The notes below the pieces were generated by a model. It was not told where the DNA came from. It saw only the letters and a list, made by a program, of their open reading frames with translations, and did no database searches. A stretch of DNA of 64,000 nt from Cloeon dipterum (lineage: Eukaryota > Arthropoda > Insecta > Ephemeroptera > Baetidae). Where the stretch lies: assembly GCF_949628265.1 (NCBI RefSeq), contig NC_088786.1:43049681-43113680 (forward strand), read 5' to 3'. Position numbers and translations under genes: made by a program. Position 1 is the stretch's first letter. Every line of letters starts with the position of its first letter. Below, in pieces: positions 31,650 to 43,100 of the stretch.

Positions 31650-31918
31650 AAATATGCGAGGAAAGAAAAGGCTTGTCGGGGCAATTAAGTATATAATAAG
31701 TGCGTGTGCGTGCCACGTGTGCAGCAGCAGCAGCAAACAGCTGCTCTTTTCGCATTTTCATAATTAATAAGGTGTCCTTCCGCCCGTCCAAATTCACAAA
31801 CAGCTTAATTAAATTGCATCTAGCATGACAAACCAATAAATAGCCTTTCATTACTGCTCCTCTGTTTTTTTAATCTTTTTAATCAAATGCAAATGTGGTC
31901 CGTTTTCCCTCGTTAAGA
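31650..31918 (+). repeat. Duplicated flank, copy 2
   Basis: Direct-orientation match to 20300-20572, ending at the same GGTCCGTTTTCCCTCGTTAAG block. Here it carries a small insertion near 31767 and a CAG-type triplet run near 31722. It is followed by unrelated sequence rather than by a foldback arm. Confidence 0.7.
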
Positions 31919-32700
31919 GCGTCCAGCATCCGTATTTTTGCGAATTATTTAAATTATTTCTCAAGATTTAAATTTATTTTTGTTTTTAATTCAAATGAAC
32001 AGCAAAATAAATCTGGGTTTGAACGTTGAAAGGGCTTTTCAATTAATTTTGATTTTATCTGCAAGTGGTCATGCACTGGTGTCACTTGTTGAGTGTTCGC
32101 GTTTCGAGTGTGTTTCCACTTGTTTTGGCGTGGGAGTGAGTCTCGGCTTCTGTTGCTTTTGCTCGCACAGTTATCACTTTTCTGCTGGCGCAAAGCACAC
32201 ACTCGCGTGGGCCGCGTTAAAAGAAAAAAATACAATAAAATACACACGCACTCGCGTAGGCAGCTCTTGATTATTCCCACGGGTGTTTTCCTCTTTTCAT
32301 TATCTCTCGAAAGCGCGCGTCCGATGACACGAATTATAACTCCTCGTAAATAAAATGAAACAGCTCCAGTTGTGCGGTCTGGATAGTGGAAAGGATGCAA
32401 CCTAAATTGAATTCATTCCTTTACAAAAATCTTTTTCCCACTTTATAAAGTGCGTTTTCGACTGTCAATGGGCCGGGGAGGGCTTACAAAATAACGAGCG
32501 TGGTCTGTTAGCTGCTTTTTTTCTCACTTTACGCCGCGACGGCTCTTGCTCACCTTGCGCTGAGGCGAGGCTGAAATTTGGTTTTCGCTCCGCTCTCGCA
32601 ATCAGCAGCATCCATAAAACCGGAGCATTTTCACTCTGCGCGGCTGGCCAATTCAATTTATTGCCCAAATTAAGCGAAAAGAAGGAAGTAGCATAAAAGA
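31919..32700. other. Gene-free interval
   Basis: Mixed-composition single-copy sequence. I see no coding region, RNA gene or repeat that I can support. Confidence 0.4.
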
Positions 32701-32950
32701 TATACTTTAACCCCATCATTATTTATTTAGAAAAGAAAAATTTCCAAGCGCTGCACATTTCATAGTTTTTTTATTTGTATTTTATCCTTGTATCATTTTG
32801 GTTGGGCAAACCTTTTTCGAACCGAACCAAAAGGCAAATTTTCGATGATTTATTTATTTTTATTCATAATTTTGCCGCAATATGCACTAGAGGGAAAAAA
32901 TTAATAAAATCGGTGCAAAATCGATGCTGGTGTGCAAGCAGCGTCTCGAT
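32701..32950 (+). repeat. Left-flank module of arm C
   Basis: Shared in direct orientation with about 34760-35035, which precedes arm D: common blocks include GAAAAGAAAAATTTCCAAGCG, TTGGTTGGGCAAACCTTTTT and a TAATAAAATCG..GC box. A shorter match occurs at 38250-38300, after element D. The module thus travels with the arms. Confidence 0.65.
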
Positions 32951-34115
32951 CGGCATGCTTTTTAATTAAAAACGCAACGCTTCCGCACGCCGCTACTGCC
33001 TCCAGCTCCCGTTCGTGGACCACTGCCGCCTCCACTACGCCCTCTGCTGCCATCGCTTTCGCCGCCGCCATCTCCGCACCACTGTCGCCACCTCCCACGC
33101 CGCCGAAACTGGCGCCACCTCCGCCGCCGACTCCTCTGCCGCAACCACCGCCGCCTCCGACGCCACCACCGACTACGCCGCCGAAACCGCCGCTTCCGAC
33201 GCCGCCGCTTTCGCCACCTCCGCCGCTGCAATCACCGCCGCCTCCGACGCCGCCACCGACTACGCCGCCGAAACAGCCGCCACCTCCAACTCCACCTCCT
33301 CCGACGCCGCCACCTCCGCCGCCTCCGCCGCTGCAACCGCCGCCGCCTCCGACGCCGCCACCGCCATCACCAGCCGCGGCGACGCGCTTGACAGCTGCTT
33401 AGCCGCGTCCGACCTTGTTCCCTCGTTGATCTGCTCGGTCCACCTCCAGGGTCTTCCGGTCCGTCTTCGTTGCTCCTTCAGTCCGCCAGTCCTCCACCTC
33501 CATCTCCATCTCCAGGCCGGTTCAGTCCCTCGCGTCCTCCAAGTCCTCCAGATGCAGATCCATTCTAGCCTAAGGGAAAGCAGCTCCTTTTATTCATTTA
33601 GCCCGACATCTTCAGCTAGTTCACAAATCGTTTCAAACAATCATAAAAATTACAATAAATTAGAATAAATTTTTCCCTCAATGCAAATTCGCTTCAAAAA
33701 AATTTTAAAACAAAGAACATTTTGCTAAATTTTATTATAAAGTAAATAAATTTAAATTCAAATTTTTTAAATTTTATAAAATAATTAAAATCAATAGCTG
33801 TTAATAATTGACGAACTAAATATTAAAGCGAACAAAAAAATATTTATCCAATTCTAATAACCATTTCAACAATTAAATTTCCTTTGAATTCAATTTACTT
33901 AAATTCTGAGGCTTAATGAATAGTTTGCTGAAATTAATTTAATAAATAAAATTTCTTCAATATTAATATAAATAGATAAAAAATTCATTAATAAATTAAA
34001 AATATTTTCAAATAAAATGTTAATTATTAATATTAATTCGAAAAAATTATAATGCTGTTGAAATGTTTTTCAGTGTTTCTGTTAAGTACAATTTCAGTTT
34101 ATTAACCCTTTGCCG
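32951..34115 (+). repeat. Foldback family, left arm C (truncated)
   Basis: The GCC-rich outer end (33015-33375) is followed by the conserved CTCCAGGGTCTTCCGGTC segment, the GGGAAAGCAGCTCC block (33574) and the AT-rich inner part, closely matching arm A. Similarity stops near 34115, right after TTAACCCTTTGCCGTAA. The nested inner inverted repeat and the right arm are missing. It probably shares a recent origin with arm A. Confidence 0.7.
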
Positions 34116-34759
34116 TAAACCCGAATACTATCTAGAGTTTGTAATGAAGACAAGGGATGATAAAATTAAGGATGGCAGTAGTGAATAATTTAAATTAAAT
34201 TTGAATCTGGTTCCCTTCGATCGGAATGCCGCTGCAGCGAGCCACGAGCGGGGAATTGCGTCGTTTGCGTTGTGGCAGCAGTGGCAGGCGCGAGACGTGC
34301 GCAAATTCGGTGACATGGCCGACTACCGCGCCGTCGCCGACGAGAAGTAGCCGGCGCCTTCGCCTTCCTGCTCCTCGGATTTGCCTTCGCCGCTGAAATC
34401 GCCGCCAAACCTTTGCACGATCGACTGCTACACCTCGAACAGAATTGATTGTTTGGCCCAAATCTATTGCTCTATTTTGATTTAAAATAGCAGAGGCCGA
34501 TTTTGTGTCGTGCGCTGCGTACAAACGCGCTGCAGGCAAACTCTCTTTCCTGTCGGTCAGCCGACACCGAGTTGTGACTTCGGCCAACGCTTCTGCAAAC
34601 TTTATTCCATGCCCTATTTAGTTTGCAGTTTTTTTTATTGCAAAAAATTTGGAGCCGACGAGAGAGCAATGATGAGCGAGAGTGATGGAGTATTTTCCTG
34701 ATGTGAATGACAGATTAAATTTCTTTGCATAAAATATTTAATTTAACTGCATTAATATT
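34116..34759 (+). other. Interval with an orphan 49-codon frame (34201-34350)
   Basis: A GC-rich patch lies in AT-rich DNA. The + frame 34201-34350 is open for 49 codons with GC-rich third positions and ends ...DMADYRAVADEK followed by TAG. It has no ATG near its start and no clear splice acceptor. It could be a terminal exon or a gene fragment of a protein I do not recognise, or chance. The rest of the interval shows nothing. Confidence 0.25.
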
Positions 34760-35040
34760 TGTTAAGAAAAGAAAAATTTCCAAGCGTTTAAAATGACATG
34801 CGATAGTTCCATGACTGTACTTTTTAACAGCAAAGAAAACAAAAAGGAATTGGATTTGTTTGCTATTCATGCACATTTCAGTTTTTTTTATTTGTATTTT
34901 ATCCTTTTATCATTTTGGTTGGGCAAACCTTTTTCGGTGATATTTATTTTTGTTAATTTTCTCGCAGCAATCTTACCTGCACCAGAGGGAAAATTAATAA
35001 AATCGATGCAGGAACGCAAGCAGCGTGTCCAATGGCCTTT
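34760..35040 (+). repeat. Left-flank module of arm D
   Basis: Direct-orientation match to 32701-32950, with an insertion of about 70 bases near 34790-34870 relative to that copy. It directly precedes the GCC-rich end of arm D. Confidence 0.65.
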
Positions 35041-35199
35041 TTTTAAATTGTAACTGTAACGCTGCCGCACGCAACACGGCTCCAGCAGCCTCTTTCCTCG
35101 CTGCTCGCGCGACTCTACGCCTCCACCAGCAGCCGTCTCCGTTTCGACCTCTCCTCTCCCACCGCCTCAAACTGCCCACTCCGCCACCCCCGCCAACAC

Positions 35200-35480
35200 C
35201 TCGGCCGCCTCCACCACCGCTCCCTCCGCCGCCTCCACCACCGCTCCCTCCGCCGCCTCCACCACCGCTCCCTCCGCCGCCTCCGCCACCGCTCCCTCCG
35301 CCGCCTCCGCCACCGCTCCCTCCGCCGCCTCCGCCACCGCTCCCTCCGCCGCCTCCGCCACCGCTCCCTCCGCCGCCTCCGCCACCGCTCCCTCCGCCGC
35401 CTCCGCCACCGCTCCCTCCGCCGCCTCCGCCACCGCTCCCTCCGCCGCCTCCACCACCGCTCCCTCCGCCGCCTCCGCCA
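35200..35480 (+). repeat. 24-base GC-rich minisatellite of arm D
   Basis: About 11 copies of a unit reading CCGCTCCCTCCGCCGCCTCC plus four bases. On minus it encodes a near-perfect octapeptide series EGAVAEAA / EGAVVEAA; on + it encodes Pro/Leu runs. It is flanked by less regular CCG-rich sequence to about 35600. Confidence 0.9.
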
Positions 35481-37800
35481 CCTCCGCCTCCACCACCTCC
35501 ACCTCCGCCTCCGCCACCTCCGCCGCCGCCAACACCTCGGTCGCCTCCACCACCGCTCCCTCTGCCTCCACCGCCGCTTCCAACGCCGCCACGCTCGACG
35601 GCTGCTCGGCGTCGTCTGACCTGGTCTTCGCCAGAGCCTCCTGCGCCTTGTTGATCCGCTATCCGCACCTTCCGTCTCCGTGGTCTTCGGGTCCGTCTTC
35701 ACTGCTCCTATTCCTCTCCTTCCTTCAGTCCTTCAGTCCGCCAGTCCAGTCCCTCGCGTCCTCCAAGTCCCCCAGATCCATTCTACCCAATGGGAAAGCA
35801 GCTCCTTTTATTCATTTAGCCCGACATCTTCATCTAGTTCACAAATCTTTTCAACAAATCATAACAATTACGCTAAATTAAAAAATATTTTTCATTCCAC
35901 TCAAATTCGCTTTAAAAATTTTAATTAACAAAGAACATCTTGCTAAATTTTATTATAAAGTAAAGAAATTTAAATTAAAATTTTTTTAAATTTCGTAAAA
36001 TAATCAAAATCTATAGCTGTTGATTATTTCGGAACTAATCATTACATCGCACTAAAAAAATATTTATGTAATTCTTATTACCATTTGAAGCGATTAAATT
36101 TTCTTTGAACTCGATTTATTTAATTTCTTAGGCATAAATCTTATTTAGCTGAAATTAAATAAATAAAAATAAATGTTTTGAAAATTAATATAATACGAAT
36201 AAAAATTCATTAATAAAAATATATATTTTCAAATAATATGTTTAATGTTAATATAAATTTGGAAAATTATATTCCTGTTGAAATGTTTTTTGGTGTTTCT
36301 GTCAAGTGCAATTTTCACTTCATTAACTCTTCGCCGTAATCGCACAAAGAATGCTCCATATCACTTTAAATTCTTTTCAACATCTCATTTAAATCTGAAA
36401 TCTCCGGTTGTGACATTTTATTACTTTCCAAATCACGAAAAGTTAAATATATTGCTTGTTTTTTACGCGTTTTTTAAACTTTGAACCTCAAAATCTCGGG
36501 ACTTGACCTGTTCTAACAAACAGATCGGTTTGGGGAGCTTGCTCTTTGTCAATAAGATGTCACACAACTCGAACGATGCAAAACAAGGAGCGGCGACAGG
36601 AACGGCGGTCGCTTGTTATTAAAATTGTGGCACTGGGGATGAAAGGGGACGAGTTTAAGCTCCTTTTAAACATTCCAACTGCTCAGAGGAGATTGAGACG
36701 TGTCCAACGGTAGTTAGATTTGGTAATTGAGATGCTCAGAACCCGAGATTTGGCGTTTCAAAGTTTCAAAATTGCGAGAAAAAACAATTTTTCAATTTTT
36801 TAATTTTTGCCTAATCCCGGATTTTAACAATCAGAATTTCAAAATCCATCACTAGACTGTTCTCAATCTCCTCAGAAGCACAGATTTGTTTTTCACGCTG
36901 TAAATAATATTTTTTAAATATTTTTTAGCATTCAAAATGGAAACAAACGCACTCGCCTAGAGATAATAATATTTTATTGCTGGTGGTTTCAGATGAAATA
37001 AGAGTTTGAAATTTTTAAATTGATATAGAGCAATTTTTGTGCGATTACGGAGAAGGGTTAATGAATTAAAATTTGCACTACTTCAAAGAAGCACCGAAAA
37101 ACATTTCAACAGAATTATAATTTTTAAAATTGAATAATAACAATAATTATTTTATTTAAATTTATATTTAATTTAATAATTAATTTTTATCTATTTTATA
37201 TGAATATTCGACGTATTTATTTTTGTTTAATGAATTTAAGCTTAATAATAAGAGGATGCCTTAGGATTTTTATAAATGGAATTTAAATTAGATTTAATCG
37301 TTTCAAATGGTTATCAATATTATATAAATAATTTTTTGGTTAAATTTGTTGCTTAGTTCTGAATTAATGTAATGGATAATTTTATTGTATTTTATCGGAT
37401 TTCAATATTTATTTTTCTTTAAAATATATTCAAATTTAACCGCATTTTCTTTGTATTATAAATTTTTATTCAGCGAATTTAAATTGAAAGGTAAATTTGT
37501 TGAATTTCAACATAATTTTTATGTATTTTTCAATGGATTTGCAAACTAGATTAAGATTTCGGGCTAAATTAATAAAATGAGCTGCTTTCCCATACGCTGG
37601 CAAGGATCTGGAGATCTGGAGGACTTGGACGTGGACTGCTAGGAGGACTGGAGAGGACCGCAGAAATGGCCTGGAGGACAACAACCGGCGGAGAAGAAGG
37701 AAGGTCTGGAGCAGCCAAGACTGACATGAAGACCCCGGAATGCGTCGCAAACGAGAAGTTGGTGCGGCGCCTGGACTAAACATCACCAAATGTTTTTGAC

Positions 37801-37940
37801 TATCGATATAAATCGATATATATCGTCTGAAAAAATATCGATGTTAAAATATCGTCCTATATAACCTATGTTAAGCCACAAAAAACATCGATAAAAATCG
37901 ATAAATATCGTCAGAAAAAATATCGATGTTAAATATCGAT
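37801..37940. repeat. ATCGAT-rich cluster (two ~52-base direct repeats)
   Basis: Seven ATCGAT sites plus several ATCGTC variants occur in 140 bases. The stretches 37802-37853 and 37887-37938 are near-identical direct repeats, offset by 85 bases. TATCGATA matches the Drosophila DRE, and CGATA clusters are bound there by DREF and BEAF-32; any such role here is inference. Confidence 0.65.
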
Positions 37941-37952
37941 TTTTATTTGGCC

Positions 37953-38210
37953 ATGTCTAGCCTGGACGCGACGGAGCAGATCAACGAGGCCGAGCTGACC
38001 GCGCAGAAGGCCCTGACGAAGGTCAGGATGGACGCGGCCGAGCAGCTGGTTGGGCTGGAGGAGCTGGAATCGCAACGGGCATAGCTGGAAGTTGAGATGC
38101 GGCAGCTCGAGGCTACGTGGCAGCACCTGAAGGTGGCGGCGGAGGTGGAGGTGTCAAAAACCTTTAGAAAATCATGCAACAGTCCGTTCATATCTCATTT
38201 GAAATGCTGA
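37953..38210 (+). pseudogene. Decayed Ala/Glu-rich coiled-coil-like frame
   Basis: From ATG 37953 the frame reads 43 codons, including ATEQINEAELTAQKAL and DAAEQLVGLEELE, then a TAG at 38082, and continues open with LEVEMRQLEATWQHLKVAAEVEV to TGA at 38208. The heptad-like spacing of Leu/Ala with Glu/Gln/Lys suggests a coiled coil. The EQINEA...DAAEQ core also occurs in arm A (with a deletion) and arm B, so this is part of the foldback family. Its origin is unknown. Confidence 0.4.
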
Positions 38211-38600
38211 TTCATTTTTGTTCACCTTCTTCGCATTGATCTTAAATGTGCTCTAGAGGGCAAAACTCAGTAAAATCGATCCGAGTGTGCAACTAGATCA
38301 TATATACGTTACATTTTATTAAAAATAACTGTACGAGTTGTCGCGCAATAAATCAAACAAGAAAATCCATTACAATAAGAAACCTCTCAATTTCCATAAA
38401 ACCATCCTTGACAATTATCTAGTAAAATATTTGATTCTAATTTCTAATTAAAAGAAAAGTAATTTGTCAAGATACCCATTTTTAATAATAAGATCGGAGT
38501 AATTAATGCTTGCCGGTTGGTTAAAATGCATAGTTACAACTCTAGTTTGGCAATTTGATTGATGTTTGATCAACTAAATAATTCTTAAGCAAGGCCTTAT
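38211..38600. other. Junction between element D and the satellite border
   Basis: AT-rich. At 38250-38300 there is a short direct match to the left-flank modules of arms C and D (a box resembling AGAGGGCAAAACTCAGTAAA and a following ATCGATCC), as if another element began here and was replaced. Nothing else is recognised. Confidence 0.4.
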
Positions 38601-38639
38601 TAACAAGTCTGCAAAGTGTGGCATCCCTTTACATCGCTT

Positions 38640-38898
38640 ACAAAAATCATATTTCACCAGCAAATTTGAACCAATTTGCATGCAAAAAAATTAAGAGATT
38701 CATAATTAGAATTTTCAAATCGGCCAAGCACGAAGTTATAAAAATAATTAAGGCTGTTTCGTGTTACATTCATGCATGCTAGCTATATTAGGTTATTGCA
38801 AGTAATTTTTTCTGTCTCCCGCTAATTTGATCCAATTTGGAAGCTCAAAAATTAGAATATTAATATAAGAATTCTGAAATTTGCCAAACACAAGGACA
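38640..38898 (-). repeat. Two decayed, inverted monomers of the 163 bp satellite
   Basis: CAGCAAATTTGAACCAATTT at 38658, then TTAGAATTTTCAAATCGGCC, is the reverse complement of the 163 bp satellite's GGCCGATTTC...GGTTCAAATTTGCTG region. A second, weaker copy begins near 38818 (GCTAATTTGATCCAATTTGG). They end where the 92 bp array begins. Confidence 0.7.
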
Positions 38899-40189
38899 AT
38901 TTAAATAGTATTTTCTCAGGGATTCTTCGCGTCTTCACTCTTAATTCAATTCATGAACGTCTGAAAATTAATTTATTTTTAAAAATACCAATTTAAAAAG
39001 AATTTCTCAGGGTTTCTACGCGTCCTCACTATTTAAATCACTTCAAGGACGACATAAAATTAATTTATATTTAAAAATAACAATTTAAAATGAATTTCTC
39101 GGGGATTCTACGCGTCTTCACTATTTAATTCCATTCAAAAACGACTGAAAATTAATTTATATTTAAAAATAACAATTTAAAATGAATTTCTCGAGGATTC
39201 TACGCATCTTGACTATTCAATTCACTTGGAGGAAACCATAAAATTAATTTATTTTTAAAAATAACAATTTAAAATGAATTTCTCGGGGATTCTACGCGTC
39301 TTCACTATTAAATTCACTTAGAGGAAACCATAAAATTAGTTTATTTTTTAAAATAACAATTTGAAATGAATTTCTCAGGGTTTCTAAGCGTCTTCACTAT
39401 TTAATTCCCTTCAACGAAGACTGAAAATTAATTTATATTTAAAAATAACAATTTAAAATGAATTTCTCAGAGTTTCTACGCTTCTTCACTATTTAATTCA
39501 CTTCAAGGAAACTATAAAATTAATTTATTTTTACAAATAACAATTTAAAATGAATTTCTCAGGGTTTCTACGCTTCTTCACTATTTAATTCACTTCAAGG
39601 AAACCATAAAATTAATTTTTTTTAAATACCAATTTAAAATGAATTTCTCGAGGATTCTACGCATCTTGACTATTCAATTCACTTGGAGGAAACCATAAAA
39701 TTAATTTATTTTTAAAAATAACAATTTAAAATGAATTTCTCAGGTTTTCTACGCGTCTTCACTATTTAATTCACTTAGAGGAAATCATAAAATTAGTTTA
39801 TTTTTTAAAATAACAATTTGAAATGAATTTCTCAGGGTTTCTACGAGTCTTCACTATTTAATTCCCTTCAAGGACGACTGAAAATTAATTTATTTTTAAA
39901 AATAACAATTTAAAAAGAATTTCTCAGGGTTTCTAAGCATCTTCACTATTAAATTCCCTTCAAGGACGACTGAAAATTAATTTATTTTTAAAAATAACAA
40001 TTAAAAATGAATTTCTCAGGGTTTCTACGCGACTTCACTATTTAATTCACTTCATGGACGACATAAAATTAATTTATTTTTAAAAATAACAATTTAAAAC
40101 TAATTTCTCAGGGTTTCTACGCGTCTTCACTATTAAATTCACTTAGAGGAAACCATAAAATTATTTTATTTTTAAAAATAACAATTTAA

Positions 40190-43100
40190 AATTAATTTCT
40201 CGGGGATTCAACGCGTCTTCACTATTTAAATCACTTCAAGGACGACATAAAATTAATTTATATTTAAAAATAACAATTTAAAATGATTTTCTCGGGGATT
40301 CTACGCGTCTTCACTATTTAATTCCCTTCAAAAACGACTGAAAATTAATTTATATTTAAAAATAACAATTTAAAATGAATTTCTCGAGGATTCTACGCAT
40401 CTTGACTATTCAATTCACTTAGAGGAAACCATAAAATTAGTTTATTTTTTAAAATAACAATTTGAAATGAATTTCTCAGGGTTTCTACGCGACTTCACTA
40501 TTTAATTCCCTTCAAGGACGACTGAAAATTAATTTATTTTTAAAAATAACAATTTAAAAAGAATTTCTCAGGGTTTCTAAGCAACTTCACTATTAAATTC
40601 CCTTCAAGGACGACTGAAAATTAATTTATTTTTAAAAATAACAATTTAAAAAGAATTTCTCAGGGTTTCTAAGCATCTTCACTATTTAATTCACTTCATG
40701 GACGACATAAAATTAATTTATATTTAAAAATAACAATTTAAAATGAATTTCTCAGGGTTTCTACGCTTCTTCACTATTTAATTCACTTCAAGGAAACCAT
40801 AAAATTAATTTATTTTTAAAAATAACAATTTAAAATGAATTTCTCGGGGATTCTACGCGTCTTCACTATTAAATTCACTTAGAGGAAACCATAAAATTAG
40901 TTTATTTTTTAAAATAACAATTTGAAATGAATTTCTCAGGGTTTCTACGAGTCTTCACTATTAAATTCACTTAGAGGAAACCATAAAATTAGTTTATTTT
41001 TTAAAATAACAATTTGAAATGAATTTCTCAGGGTTTCTACGCGTCTTCACTATTAAATTCACTTAGAGGAAACCATAAAATTAATTTATTTTTAAAAATA
41101 ACAATTTAAAATGAATTTCTCGGGGATTGAACGCGTCTTTACTATTTAATTCACTGCAAGGACAACATTAAATTAATTTATTTTTAAAAATAACAATTTA
41201 AAAAGAATTTCTCAGGGTTTCTAAGCGTCTTCACTATTTAATTCCCTTCAAGGACGACTGAAAATTAATTTATATTTAAAAATAACAATTTAAAATGAAT
41301 TTCTCAGGGTTACTACGCTTCTTCACTATTTAATTCACTTCAAGGAAACCATAAAATTAATTTATTTTTAAAAATAACAATTTAAAATGAATTTCTCAGG
41401 GTTTCTACGCTTCTTCACTATTTAATTCACTTCAAGGAAACCATAAAATTAATTTATTTTTAAAAATAACAATTTAAAAAGAATTTCTAAGGGTTTCTAC
41501 GCGTCTTCACTATTAAATTCACTTAGAGGAAACCATAAAATTAGTTTATTTTTTAAAATAACAATTTGAAATGAATTTCTCAGGGTTTCTACGAGTCTTC
41601 ACTATTAAATTCACTTACAGGAAACCATAAAATTAGTTTATTTTTTAAAATAACAATTTAAAATGAATTTCTCGAGGATTCTACGCATCTTGACTATTCA
41701 ATTCACTTAGAGGAAACCATAAAATTAGTTTATTTTTTAAAATAACAATTTGAAATGAATTTCTCAGGGTTTCTACGCGACTTCACTATTTAATTCCCTT
41801 CAAGGACGACTGAAAATTAATTTATTTTTAAAAATAACAATTTAAAAAGAATTTCTCAGGGTTTCTAAGCATCTTCACTATTAAATTCCCTTCAAGGACG
41901 ACTGAAAATTAATTTATTTTTAAAAATAACAATTTAAAAAGAATTTCTCAGGGTTTCTAAGCATCTTCACTATTTAATTCACTTCATGGACGACATAAAA
42001 TTAATTTATATTTAAAAATAACAATTTAAAATGAATTTCTCAGGGTTTCTACGCTTCTTCACTATTTAATTCACTTCAAGGAAACCATAAAATTAATTTA
42101 TTTTTAAAAATAACAATTTAAAATGAATTTCTCGGGGATTCTACGCGTCTTCACTATTAAATTCACTTAGAGGAAACCATAAAATTAGTTTATTTTTTAA
42201 AATAACAATTTGAAATGAATTTCTCAGGGTTTCTACGAGTCTTCACTATTAAATTCACTTAGAGGAAACCATAAAATTAGTTTATTTTTTAAAATAACAA
42301 TTTGAAATGAATTTCTCAGGGTTTCTACGAGTCTTCACTATTAAATTCACTTAGAGGAAACCATAAAATTAATTTATTTTTAAAAATAACAATTTAAAAT
42401 GAATTTCTCGGGGATTGAACGCGTCTTTACTATTTAATTCACTGCAAGGACAACATTAAATTAATTTATTTTTAAAAATAACAATTTAAAAAGAATTTCT
42501 CAGGGTTTCTAAGCGTCTTCACTATTTAATTCCCTTCAAGGACGACTGAAAATTAATTTATATTTAAAAATAACAATTTAAAATGAATTTCTCAGGGTTA
42601 CTACGCTTCTTCACTATTTAATTCACTTCAAGGAAACCATAAAATTAATTTATTTTTAAAAATAACAATTTAAAATGAATTTCTCAGGGTTTCTACGCTT
42701 CTTCACTATTTAATTCACTTCAAGGAAACCATAAAATTAATTTATTTTTAAAAATAACAATTTAAAAAGAATTTCTAAGGGTTTCTACGCGTCTTCACTA
42801 TTAAATTCACTTAGAGGAAACCATAAAATTAGTTTATTTTTTAAAATAACAATTTGAAATGAATTTCTCAGGGTTTCTACGAGTCTTCACTGATAAATTC
42901 ACTTACAGGAAACCATAAAATTAGTTTATTTTTTAAAATAACAATTTGAAATGAATTTCTCAGGGTTTCTACGAGTCTTCACTATTAAATTCACTTAGAG
43001 GAAACCATAAAATTAATTTATTTTTAAAAATAACAATTTAAAATTATTTTTTCTCGGGGATTCAACGCGTCTTTACTATTTAATTCACTTCAAGGACGAC

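Larger units (their letters stand above)
35041..38150. mobile_element. Foldback-type element D with both arms
   Basis: The left arm 35041-36505 and right arm ~36575-37790 are diverged reverse complements. Paired landmarks: AGCAGCTCC at 35798 against GAGCTGC at 37578; TTCGCCGTAATCGCAC at 36329 against its inverse near 37050. The centre (~36506-36574) is not repeated. The right arm contains, near 36580-36625, a block found inverted at the inner end of arm A. After an ATCGAT-rich insertion (37801-37940) the right outer end resumes with an Ala/Glu-rich frame (37953-38210). No transposase is seen. The left outer end is a strong 24-base minisatellite. Confidence 0.6.

Noticed and set aside
35025..35702. 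Long open frames over 190 codons on both strands in arm D (Pro-, Gly- or Arg-rich)
   Set aside because: They are translations of a 24-base tandem repeat whose unit is divisible by three, so every frame stays open. No start context, splice site or known domain supports a gene.
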